Part shown: positions 35,006 to 42,877 of the stretch, piece after piece
Layout: every line of letters starts with the position of its first letter
How positions within the stretch are numbered: position 1 is the first letter of the stretch
From: Wenyingzhuangia heitensis
GTDB lineage: Bacteria > Bacteroidota > Bacteroidia > Flavobacteriales > Flavobacteriaceae
DNA: 64,000 nucleotides
Assembly: GCF_011762155.1 (NCBI RefSeq)
Contig: NZ_JAASQL010000001.1
Location: 682,001 to 746,000 of the forward strand
Reading direction: 5' to 3'
Position numbers and translations under genes: made by a program
Notes under the pieces: generated by a model
What the model was told of the DNA's origin: nothing
What the model saw: the letters and a program-made list of their open reading frames with translations, nothing else
The model's database searches: none

Positions 35006-36133
35006 ATGAAATTATTTGACGTTTACCCATTATACAACGTAACTCCTGTAAAAGCAGAAGGGGCTTATGTTTGGGACAAAGAGGGAGATAAATATTTAGA
35101 CTTGTATGGAGGTCACGGAGTGATTTCTATTGGTCATACACATCCACATTATAAGGCAACTTTAGAAAATCAATTAAGTAAAATTGCTTTCTATTCTAAT
35201 GCGATTCAGAATCCATTACAACAAGAGTTGGCAGATAAACTTGGAGAATTGTCTGGTTGTGCAGATACGCATGAATTGTTTTTGTGTTCTACAGGAGCAG
35301 AAGCCAATGAAAATGCCATTAAAGTAGCTTCTTTTTACAATAAAAAGTCAAGAGTAATTGCTTTTAAAAATGGATTTCATGGACGTACTTCTGCAGCAGT
35401 TTCGGTAACAGACAATCCAAAAATTATTGCTCCGGTAAACGCACACAACCCTGTGACTATTTTACCGTTGAATGATGTTGAGTTGGTAAAATCTGAAATA
35501 GCTAAAGGCGATGTAACCGCTGTAATTGTGGAGCCTATTCAAGGAGTAGGAGGATTAGATCAGCCAACCACTGAGTTTTTACAAGCAGTAAGAAAAATCA
35601 CCAAAGAAAATAACGTGTGTCTTATTTTAGATGAGGTTCAGTCTGGTTACGGACGTTCAGGAAAATTCTTTGCACACCAACACCACGGAGTTCAAGCAGA
35701 TATTATTCCAATGGCAAAAGGAATGGGGAATGGTTTTCCTATTGGTGGAGTGTTAATCGCGAAGCATATTGAATCTTGGTACGGAATGTTAGGAACTACT
35801 TTTGGAGGTTCTCATTTAGCTTGTGCAGCAGGAATTGCAGTGCTTGATGTGATGAAGCAAGAAAATTTAATGCAAAATGTACAAGAAATCAACACTTATT
35901 TTAAAGAACAGGTTGCTGATTTACCAAATGTAAAACAAATTAAAGGACAAGGATTAATGCTTGGTTTAGAGTTGACTTACGAGGTTGCTGAACTACGTAA
36001 GAAATTAATCTACGATTATAAAATATTTACAGGAGGAGCTAGTAACAAAAACTTGTTACGTATTTTACCTCCTTTAAATGTAACTAAAACAGATATTGAT
36101 GTGTTTATTAAAGCACTAAAAGAATTGTTGTAA
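35006..36133 (+). CDS. argD: Acetylornithine (or succinylornithine) aminotransferase
   Basis: A 375-residue class III (fold-type I) PLP aminotransferase. STGAEANENAIK at about 95-106 and LILDEVQSGYGRSG around 206-219 are family motifs, and Lys238 in MAKGMGNGFPIGG is the PLP lysine. It moves an amino group from glutamate to the N-acylglutamate semialdehyde. Followed by a terminator, so argG-argC-argD form the first arg transcription unit. Confidence 0.94.
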   Translation: MKLFDVYPLYNVTPVKAEGAYVWDKEGDKYLDLYGGHGVISIGHTHPHYKATLENQLSKIAFYSNAIQNPLQQELADKLGELSGCADTHELFLCSTGAEANENAIKVASFYNKKSRVIAFKNGFHGRTSAAVSVTDNPKIIAPVNAHNPVTILPLNDVELVKSEIAKGDVTAVIVEPIQGVGGLDQPTTEFLQAVRKITKENNVCLILDEVQSGYGRSGKFFAHQHHGVQADIIPMAKGMGNGFPIGGVLIAKHIESWYGMLGTTFGGSHLACAAGIAVLDVMKQENLMQNVQEINTYFKEQVADLPNVKQIKGQGLMLGLELTYEVAELRKKLIYDYKIFTGGASNKNLLRILPPLNVTKTDIDVFIKALKELL

Positions 36134-36183
36134 AAGTCAGTTCTCGATACGATTTTTTATGTAACAATATTATTAAAATTTAA

Positions 36184-36215
36184 AAGTCACACTAAACTAT
36201 TAGTGTGGCTTTTTT
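36184..36215 (+). terminator. Terminator after argD
   Basis: Stem AAGTCACACTAA/TTAGTGTGGCTT (one G-T pair), loop ACTA and a T-tract; 51 bp after the argD stop. A half-copy TTCTCGATACGA of the dispersed repeat lies just before it at about 36141. Confidence 0.88.
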
Positions 36216-36266
36216 GATGAAGATTAGTTCGTATATCAAGTACTCGTTTTTCCATTTCAAATTCCG

Positions 36267-36274
36267 TAATTTTG
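36267..36274 (+). promoter_or_regulatory. Probable argF' promoter (-7 box TAATTTTG)
   Basis: TAATTTTG matches TAnnTTTG, 47 nt ahead of the argF' ATG and behind the argD terminator, so the second half of the block probably has its own transcript. Confidence 0.5.
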
Positions 36275-36320
36275 AGATTCATTTATAGAATATTTTAAGA
36301 TTCAAAGAATCCACATTTAT

Positions 36321-37280
36321 ATGAAACATTACACTTCCATCCACGATTTATCATCGATTAAAGAAACGGTAAAAGAAGCCATTGCTTTAAAAAAGAATCC
36401 ATTACAAGACCAAGCTTTAGGGAAAAATAAAACTATTGGATTGTTGTTTTTTAACAACAGTTTAAGAACACGTTTAAGTACACAAAAGGCTGCGTTAAAC
36501 TTAGGAATGGAACCTATTGTAATGAATTTTGGTGCCGAAGGTTGGCAGTTGGAATTTGAAGATGGTCGTATTATGGATCAAGGAAAATCCGAGCACGTAA
36601 AAGAAGCGGCTGAGGTAATTTCTCAATACTGCGATATTATTGCCATTCGTGCTTTTGCTGGTTTAGAAGACAAAGAAAAAGACGAAGCAGAAGAAGTATT
36701 GTCTGCTTTTATAAAATATGCTACGGTTCCTATTTTAAATATGGAGTCCTCGGTTGGGCATCCTTTACAAGCCTTGGCAGATGCCATTACGATTGAAGAA
36801 TACAAACCTAAAAAAGAAAAATTAAAAGTAGTGTTGTCATGGGCACCACATCCACGTGCGTTGCCACATGCAGTAGGGAATTCTTTTGCAGAAATGATTT
36901 TGGCTCACGAAGATGATTTTGATTTTGTAATTACACATCCCAAAGGATATGAATTAAATCCGGAGAGAACTAAAGGAGCAACTATTGAATACGATCAGAA
37001 AAAAGCCTTTGAAGGTGCAGATTTTATTTATACTAAAAACTGGTCTTCTTATAACGATTACGGAAAAGTAGCCAATACAGATAGCTCTTGGACCATTACT
37101 GGAGATAAGATGGCAGTAACAGACAATGCAAAATTTATGCACTGTTTACCGGTTCGTAGAAATGTAATTGTGGCAGATGAGGTGATAGATTCTGAAAATT
37201 CTATTGTCATCAAACAAGCAAACAACAGAACCTATTCTGCGCAAATTGTATTAAAGAAAATATTAGAAAATTTAAAATAA
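36321..37280 (+). CDS. argF': Acylornithine transcarbamylase (SOTCase-like, ArgF')
   Basis: A 319-residue transcarbamylase of the AOTCase/SOTCase type rather than a plain ornithine transcarbamylase. Carbamoyl-phosphate motif is NNSLRTRLSTQKAAL (about 45-59); MHCLPVRRNVIV is the C-terminal acyl-ornithine-type signature. The specificity loop reads DQGKSEH with Ser90. In published work on this family, Glu at this place makes the enzyme prefer N-acetylornithine and Pro marks the Bacteroides succinyl enzyme; substituting Ser for Glu also gave succinyl activity. N-succinylornithine is therefore the more likely substrate. Confidence 0.9.
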   Translation: MKHYTSIHDLSSIKETVKEAIALKKNPLQDQALGKNKTIGLLFFNNSLRTRLSTQKAALNLGMEPIVMNFGAEGWQLEFEDGRIMDQGKSEHVKEAAEVISQYCDIIAIRAFAGLEDKEKDEAEEVLSAFIKYATVPILNMESSVGHPLQALADAITIEEYKPKKEKLKVVLSWAPHPRALPHAVGNSFAEMILAHEDDFDFVITHPKGYELNPERTKGATIEYDQKKAFEGADFIYTKNWSSYNDYGKVANTDSSWTITGDKMAVTDNAKFMHCLPVRRNVIVADEVIDSENSIVIKQANNRTYSAQIVLKKILENLK

Positions 37281-37285
37281 GGTCA

Positions 37286-37325
37286 TCGAGCGGAGTCGAG
37301 ATGTTTTGTTCTCGACTCCGCTCGA
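37286..37325. repeat. Perfect 16-bp inverted repeat between argF' and argB
   Basis: TCGAGCGGAGTCGAGA (37286-37301), loop TGTTTTGT, and its exact complement at 37310-37325 form a strong hairpin. It is a head-to-head pair of the CGAGCGGAGTCGAG family found at other arg junctions, 6 nt after the argF' stop. No T-run follows, so transcript stabilisation or processing is as likely as termination. Confidence 0.85.
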
Positions 37326-37394
37326 ACACCGAATTAATCTAATTTATTTCGAATGTTTTTCGAAATGAAGTCTAGGGAAATGTATTAAGAAAAG

Positions 37395-38177
37395 ATGAGT
37401 AAACAAAAATTAACCATCGTAAAAGTAGGAGGAAACGTAATTAACAATCCAGAAGAATTGAAACGTTTTTTAACGGATTTTGCTACTTTAGAAGGAAATA
37501 AAATATTAGTTCACGGAGGAGGAAAACGTGCCACGCAATTGGCGGGTGATTTAGGAATTGAGGCTAAAATGATCAATGGTCGTAGAGTGACGGATGAAGC
37601 AACCATTGAAATTGTAACCATGGTTTATGCAGGCTTACTAAACAAAAACATTGTAGTTGCGTTACAAAGTGAAAATTGCAATGCTTTAGGATTGTCTGGT
37701 GCAGATGGAAATTCTATTCAGGCACATAAAAGAATTGTAGTTGATGTAGACTACGGTTTTGCAGGAGATGTAGATGGAATTAATGCAGGGAATATTGCAA
37801 CGTTTATTAAAGGAGGAATGACTCCCGTTTTTTGTGCCATTACACACGATGGAAAAGGACAATTGTTAAACACAAACGCAGATACCATTGCAAGTACGAT
37901 AGCTGTGGGAATGTCAACTTTATATGATGTTTCTTTAGTGTACACTTTTGAAAAAAACGGAGTGTTGACTTCTATTGATGATGATGACTCTGTGATTACG
38001 GATATCAACTCAGAAAAATATAGCCAGTTAAAAGCAGACGGAATTATTGCAGATGGAATGTTGCCAAAAATGGAAAATTGTTTCAATGCTTTGCAACAAG
38101 GAGTTTCAGAAGTAATTATAGGAAATCCAACGGTAATTAAAAATAAAGAACAGTTGTTTACAACTTTGACTTTATAA
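37395..38177 (+). CDS. argB: Acetylglutamate kinase (N-acylglutamate kinase)
   Basis: A 260-residue amino-acid kinase. KVGGNVINN near residue 8 and HGGGKRATQLA around residue 40 bind ATP and acylglutamate, and GGMTPVF plus DADGMLPKMENC-like IADGMLPKMENC near the end are family motifs. It starts almost directly with the first beta strand, so it lacks the N-terminal helix by which arginine-inhibited kinases form hexamers. It is therefore predicted to be insensitive to arginine feedback (inference from family knowledge). Confidence 0.95.
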   Translation: MSKQKLTIVKVGGNVINNPEELKRFLTDFATLEGNKILVHGGGKRATQLAGDLGIEAKMINGRRVTDEATIEIVTMVYAGLLNKNIVVALQSENCNALGLSGADGNSIQAHKRIVVDVDYGFAGDVDGINAGNIATFIKGGMTPVFCAITHDGKGQLLNTNADTIASTIAVGMSTLYDVSLVYTFEKNGVLTSIDDDDSVITDINSEKYSQLKADGIIADGMLPKMENCFNALQQGVSEVIIGNPTVIKNKEQLFTTLTL

Positions 38178-38186
38178 GATAATTTG

Positions 38187-38209
38187 TTCTTGACTCCACT
38201 CGAACACCT
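38187..38209. repeat. Half-copy of the palindromic family after argB
   Basis: TTGACTCCACTCGAACACC resembles the right arm of the 37286-37325 repeat (CTCGACTCCGCTCGAACACC) with two changes, and is followed at 38239 by the left arm ATCGAGCGGAGTCGAGATG. The two arms thus recur here in swapped order. Confidence 0.6.
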
Positions 38210-38242
38210 TTTGATAATGTTTAATATCAGTGGTAATCGAGC

Positions 38243-39171
38243 GGAGTCGAGATGTAAATAGTAGTTTGAAATAAAAGTTCTCGATACAAATTCAAACCAC
38301 TACGTTAACTGAATTCACTCGAACTGACAAAGCAAATATAGAATGTCACTTCGAGTAATTTTGAGGAACGAAAAATTGTATCGAGAAGTATGTTAAATAT
38401 ATTATTGACTCCTAACGAATACCTAAGATCATCAATGGGAGTCGAGATGTAAATAGTAGTTTGAAATAAAAGTTCTCGATACAAATTCAAACCACTACGT
38501 TCATTGAATTTACTCGAACTGACAAAGCAAATATAGAATGTCACTTCGAGTAATTTTGAGGAACGAAAAATTGTATCGAGAAGTATGTTAAATATATTAT
38601 TGACTCCTAACGAATACCTAAGATCATCAATGGGAGTCGCGATGAAAGTAGTTTGAAATAAAAAGTTCTCGATACAAATTCAAACCACTACGTTCATTGA
38701 ATTTACTCGAACTGACAAAGCAAATATAGAATGTCACTTCGAGTAATTTTTGAGGAACGAAAAAAATGTATCGAGAAGTATGTTAAATATATTATTGACT
38801 CCTAACGAATACCTAAGATCATCAATGGGAGTCGCGATGTAAATAGTAGTTTGAAATAAAAGTCCTCGATACAAATTCAAACGACTACGTTAACTGAATT
38901 CACTCGAACTGACAAAACAAATATAGAATGTCACTTCAAGTAATTTTGAGGAACGAAAAATTGTATCGAGAAGTATGTTAAATATATTATTGACTCCTAA
39001 CGAATACCTAAGATCATCAATGGGAGTCGCGATGAAAGTAGTTTGAAATAAAAAGTTCTCGATACAAATTCAAACCACTACGTTAACTGAATTCACTCGA
39101 ACTGACAAAGCAAATATAGAATGTCACTTCGAGTAATTTTGAGGAACGAAAAATTGTATCGAGAAGTATAT
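38243..39171. repeat. Five tandem 195-bp repeats between argB and argE
   Basis: The motif GGAGTCG[AC]GATG starts at 38243, 38438, 38633, 38828 and 39023, exactly 195 bp apart; the fifth copy is cut after about 149 bp, next to the argE ATG. Copies differ by only a few substitutions and compensating 1-3-bp indels. Each unit contains a fold-back element: TTCTCGATACAA...TTGTATCGAGAA as outer arms about 110 bp apart, with ACTCGAACTGACA and TGTCACTTCGAGT as inner arms. No real ORF or RNA gene is seen. The rest of each unit is a roughly 60-bp link ending in GACTCCTAACGAATACC. Confidence 0.95.
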
Positions 39172-39172
39172 T

Positions 39173-40234
39173 ATGATAGAAACACTACAAAAAGATGCAT
39201 TAGCATTATTACAAACATTAATAACAACACAATCTTTTTCAAAAGAAGAAGAACCCACAGCAGAGATTTTATCGAATTGGTTGATAGAAAGAGGTGTTGA
39301 AGTTAAACGTGATTTGAATAATGTTTGGGCAACCAATAAATATTTTGCTGAAAGCAAACCAACGATTTTATTAAATTCTCATCACGATACAGTAAAACCA
39401 AACCAGGCATATACCCGTGATCCTTTTGAAGCAAAAATTGAAGGTGATAAATTATATGGACTAGGTTCTAACGATGCTGGAGGTTGTTTGGTAGGCTTAC
39501 TATCGACATTTGTATACTTCTACGATAAAAAAGAGTTAAAATACAATTTTGTGATGGCTGCCACTGCTGAGGAAGAAATTTCCGGGGAAAACGGAATTGC
39601 TTATATGCAAAACATTATGCCTAAAATAGATGTAGCGATTGTGGGAGAACCTACCTTGTTAGATTTAGCCATTGCAGAAAAAGGTTTGGTGGTCTTTGAT
39701 GGAAAAGTAACAGGTACTCCAGGGCATGCTGCACATATTCCAAATCATCAGAATCCAATATTTAAAGCGTTAAAGGATTTAGAGTGGATTAATTCTTACA
39801 AGTTTCCAAAAGTATCAGACTTTTTGGGAGAAGTAAAAATGACCGTTTCTCAAATCAATGCGGGAGCTCAACACAATGTCGTACCCTCAGAATTAACTTT
39901 TGTGGTAGACTGTAGGGTAACCGATCAATATACCAATGCAGAAATTGCTGAGATTATTGCTGTAAATACAGAATGTGAGGTAATTCCTCGTTCATTAAGA
40001 TTAAACTCATCTTCTTTAGATCCAAATCACGAATTGGTAAAAGCAGGAATAGCTTTAGGAAAAAAGACTTATGGTTCTCCAACGTTGTCAGATCAATGTA
40101 GATTAACTTGTCAATCTGTAAAATTAGGGCCTGGAGATTCTTTACGCTCTCATTCAGCTGATGAATTTATATATGTAAAAGAAGTGTATGATGGAGTCTC
40201 TTTTTATATTGATTTACTATCAAAAGTGGTTTAA
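39173..40234 (+). CDS. argE: M20-family acylornithine/acylcitrulline deacylase (ArgE-like)
   Basis: A 353-residue M20 metallopeptidase. Metal ligands are in LNSHHDTVKPN, YGLGSNDAGG, TAEEEISGENG (catalytic Glu and a ligand) and VGEPT; the C-terminal His ligand is in RSHSADEF. Because the transcarbamylase acts on an acylated ornithine, this enzyme should remove the acyl group from N-acylcitrulline before ArgG. It begins 2 bp after the end of the tandem repeats. Confidence 0.88.
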   Translation: MIETLQKDALALLQTLITTQSFSKEEEPTAEILSNWLIERGVEVKRDLNNVWATNKYFAESKPTILLNSHHDTVKPNQAYTRDPFEAKIEGDKLYGLGSNDAGGCLVGLLSTFVYFYDKKELKYNFVMAATAEEEISGENGIAYMQNIMPKIDVAIVGEPTLLDLAIAEKGLVVFDGKVTGTPGHAAHIPNHQNPIFKALKDLEWINSYKFPKVSDFLGEVKMTVSQINAGAQHNVVPSELTFVVDCRVTDQYTNAEIAEIIAVNTECEVIPRSLRLNSSSLDPNHELVKAGIALGKKTYGSPTLSDQCRLTCQSVKLGPGDSLRSHSADEFIYVKEVYDGVSFYIDLLSKVV

Positions 40235-40264
40235 CTTAACTTTTTACAATCAAACTCAAAAAAC

Positions 40265-40272
40265 TATCTTTG
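40265..40272 (+). promoter_or_regulatory. Probable argH promoter (-7 box TATCTTTG)
   Basis: TATCTTTG followed by C fits the consensus and lies 23 nt ahead of the argH ATG, in a 60-bp gap that has no palindromic repeat. Confidence 0.5.
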
Positions 40273-40294
40273 CCATCACATAAAAACAACCATT

Positions 40295-41575
40295 ATGAAA
40301 CTTTGGGACAAAGGGTATGCAACCGACAAAAAGATTGACATTTTTACGGTAGGAAATGATAGAGAATTAGATTTACAATTGGCTAAGTACGATGTACTTG
40401 GAAACATTGCACAATCTAGAATGTTAAACTCTATTGGTACCATTACAGATACTGAGTTAGAAGGTTTGGTAGCCGAGTTAAACAATATTTTAAAAACGGT
40501 TGAAGATGGTACTTTTACTATTGAGGACTCTTTTGAAGATGTACATTCTAAGGTAGAGTGGTTGTTAACAGAAAAGTTAGGAGATGCTGGTAAAAAAATT
40601 CACACAGCACGTTCTCGTAACGATCAGGTTTTATTAGATGTGCATTTGTATTCTAAAGATGCTATTTTGGAATTAAAAGATTGGGCTAAAAAGTTGTTTG
40701 ATTTGTTAATTGAATTGGCAGAGAAATATAAAAATCATTTATTACCTGGATATACACATTTACAAGTAGCCATGCCATCATCTTTTGGAATGTGGTTTTC
40801 TGCCTATGCAGAAAGTTTGATAGATGATGTATACTTTTTGGATGCTGCATATAAAGTGGCAGATCAAAATCCGTTGGGTTCTGCAGCAGGTTACGGCTCT
40901 TCTTTTCCTATTGATAGAGAAATGACAACTAAAGAATTAGGATTTGATACTTTAAAAGTAAATTCTGTAGCCGCACAAATGGGACGTGGTAAATTAGAAA
41001 AATCTATTTCTTTTGCCATTGCAAGTTTGTCTGCAACTTTGGCAAAAATGAGTATGGATATTTGTTTGTACATGTCTCAGAACTTTGGTTTTGTAACCTT
41101 TCCGGATGAATTAACGACAGGTTCTAGTATTATGCCACACAAAAAAAATCCAGATGTTTTTGAATTGATTCGTGGAAAATGTAACAAGTTACAAGCATTA
41201 CCTTATGAATTAACATTGATTACAAATAATTTACCTAGTGGATATCATAGAGATTTACAGTTGGTAAAAGAAGGATTGATTCCGTCTGTATCTACTTTAA
41301 AATCTTGTTTAGATATGATGGTTTTCTCTTTAGAAAATATCATCATTACAGAAAATATTGTAGAGGATGATAAGTACAAATACATATTTAGTGTAGAAGA
41401 AGTAAACGCATTGGTACAAGCAGGAACTCCGTTTAGAGATGCTTATAAAATTGTAGGAGCTAAAATTCAGAATGGTGAGTTTAAACCAAATTTAAATGTA
41501 AATCATACACATATTGGTTCTGTAGGAAACCTTAGATTAGATTTAATTAAAGAAAAAATGGAGGCTAATTATTAG
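40295..41575 (+). CDS. argH: Argininosuccinate lyase
   Basis: A 426-residue fumarase/aspartase-superfamily enzyme. It shows HTARSRNDQVLLD near the active site, the catalytic-His segment PGYTHLQVAMPSS and the superfamily signature TGSSIMPHKKNPD. It splits argininosuccinate into arginine and fumarate, the last step. Slightly shorter than the 450-470 residues of most ArgH proteins, as is common in Bacteroidota. Closes the block with a strong terminator. Confidence 0.96.
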   Translation: MKLWDKGYATDKKIDIFTVGNDRELDLQLAKYDVLGNIAQSRMLNSIGTITDTELEGLVAELNNILKTVEDGTFTIEDSFEDVHSKVEWLLTEKLGDAGKKIHTARSRNDQVLLDVHLYSKDAILELKDWAKKLFDLLIELAEKYKNHLLPGYTHLQVAMPSSFGMWFSAYAESLIDDVYFLDAAYKVADQNPLGSAAGYGSSFPIDREMTTKELGFDTLKVNSVAAQMGRGKLEKSISFAIASLSATLAKMSMDICLYMSQNFGFVTFPDELTTGSSIMPHKKNPDVFELIRGKCNKLQALPYELTLITNNLPSGYHRDLQLVKEGLIPSVSTLKSCLDMMVFSLENIIITENIVEDDKYKYIFSVEEVNALVQAGTPFRDAYKIVGAKIQNGEFKPNLNVNHTHIGSVGNLRLDLIKEKMEANY

Positions 41576-41592
41576 TCTATCTCATAATTGTT

Positions 41593-41624
41593 AAAAGCCA
41601 CCTGTCGAAAGGTGGCTTTTTTAT
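41593..41624 (+). terminator. Terminator after argH
   Basis: Perfect 11-bp stem AAAAGCCACCT/AGGTGGCTTTT, 6-nt loop and T-tract, 18 bp after the stop. Confidence 0.92.
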
Positions 41625-41672
41625 TTACTAAAAAATAATATTTTAGTATTTGCTAACAAACTTACTAGAGCA

Positions 41673-42797
41673 ATGCTTTATTTAAATATTATAGTTTTTC
41701 TACAGGTCTTGTTCTTTTTTGGAATTTTATTTTTTAAAAATTCTAATTATTTAAACAAGATTTTGGCCGCAATTATTTTAATACCTGGCTTAAATTTTTT
41801 GTCTAATGCCTTAAATATAATTGGAGTATTGCCAACTAATTGCTTTGGTGTTTTATTTTTTACAACTCTTACTACTGCTTTGTTTTTTGCACCGTTGGTT
41901 TTTTATTACATACACTTAATGTGTGCCAAAACGTTAAAAAAGTGGTTTTTTCTATTTGGAATTACGGCCTGTATAGTACTTTATAATATATATCTTTCTG
42001 TTGATTTTTTTATGTTAAGCAATACAGAAAAAGACATCTATATAGAAGGATTAAAAAACGAAAACTTTCCGATAGGAGTTATAGTTTCTAATTTGATGTT
42101 TATACTTATGCAACAAATATATTTTACCGTTGCAGCTGTAAAAGTCTATAGGTTTAGGAGAGAATTAAAAAACGTTTTTTCTTATAAAAGCAATGTGAAA
42201 ATAGAATTTACCCAAAAACTAATTGTTGTTATTTGGCTGTTAAATTTAGCGACATTAGTTCTATATGCAACTATTCCAATGCATATTGTAGAGTTTGTGG
42301 TATTACCATTTGTTTTATTTTTTATCAATAGCTTTTTAGTGTATTATGCTTTTCAAAATCAAGTGATTTTTGAAGAAAACACGTATACCACTTTTTTAAA
42401 AGATATTAAATTGATGAGTAAAGTAGCCAAAATAAAAACTACAGAAACTTCCGTAGAAAATTTAGGAGCTACAATTAAAGAATTTTTAACAACACATAAA
42501 TCTTATTTACAAAAAGAATATACTGTTTTTGACTTGGCAAAAGACTTAAAAAAACCACAGAGAGTTGTCTCAAATACAATTAATAAAGAGATAGGAAAAA
42601 GCTTTTCTGATTTGATTAATGACTATCGTGTAGAAGAATCTAAATTTCTTTTGGTCGAAAAATCAAAAGATTTAACTATAGATGCAATTGCTGAACTTTC
42701 GGGATTTAAAAGTAGAGCAACTTTTTATAGAGCTTTTAAAGAAAGAACAAATTTAACACCTGTGCAATATGTAAAGCAGTTTAAATCTGTCTCATAA
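41673..42797 (+). CDS. Membrane-anchored AraC-family transcriptional regulator
   Basis: A 374-residue protein. The first about 240 residues contain six or seven hydrophobic segments, and the last about 110 form an AraC-type double helix-turn-helix (EYTVFDLAKDLKKPQRVVSN, then LTIDAIAELSGFKSRATFYR). Such membrane AraC proteins are frequent in Bacteroidota and presumably sense an envelope signal. An inverted repeat TCTCATAA/TTATGAGA lies at its stop. A degraded copy of its 3' end lies at 48104-48260. The kinase gene follows 80 bp later. Confidence 0.88.
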   Translation: MLYLNIIVFLQVLFFFGILFFKNSNYLNKILAAIILIPGLNFLSNALNIIGVLPTNCFGVLFFTTLTTALFFAPLVFYYIHLMCAKTLKKWFFLFGITACIVLYNIYLSVDFFMLSNTEKDIYIEGLKNENFPIGVIVSNLMFILMQQIYFTVAAVKVYRFRRELKNVFSYKSNVKIEFTQKLIVVIWLLNLATLVLYATIPMHIVEFVVLPFVLFFINSFLVYYAFQNQVIFEENTYTTFLKDIKLMSKVAKIKTTETSVENLGATIKEFLTTHKSYLQKEYTVFDLAKDLKKPQRVVSNTINKEIGKSFSDLINDYRVEESKFLLVEKSKDLTIDAIAELSGFKSRATFYRAFKERTNLTPVQYVKQFKSVS

Positions 42798-42877
42798 TCC
42801 GTTTATGAGATATAAATAACCCTATAAACAAAAGGGGAGTGACCATTGTTAAATACATTTACACACAACTGTGTTTT

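Noticed and set aside
38305-38544. 79-codon minus-strand frame with repeated TFYICFVSSS
   Set aside because: It runs across the 195-bp tandem repeats, whose length is a multiple of three. The repeat in the peptide reflects the DNA repeat, not a protein.
38243-39171. CRISPR array interpretation of the argB-argE repeats
   Set aside because: Units are 195 bp and almost fully identical from end to end; there are no short repeats with unique spacers and no cas genes.
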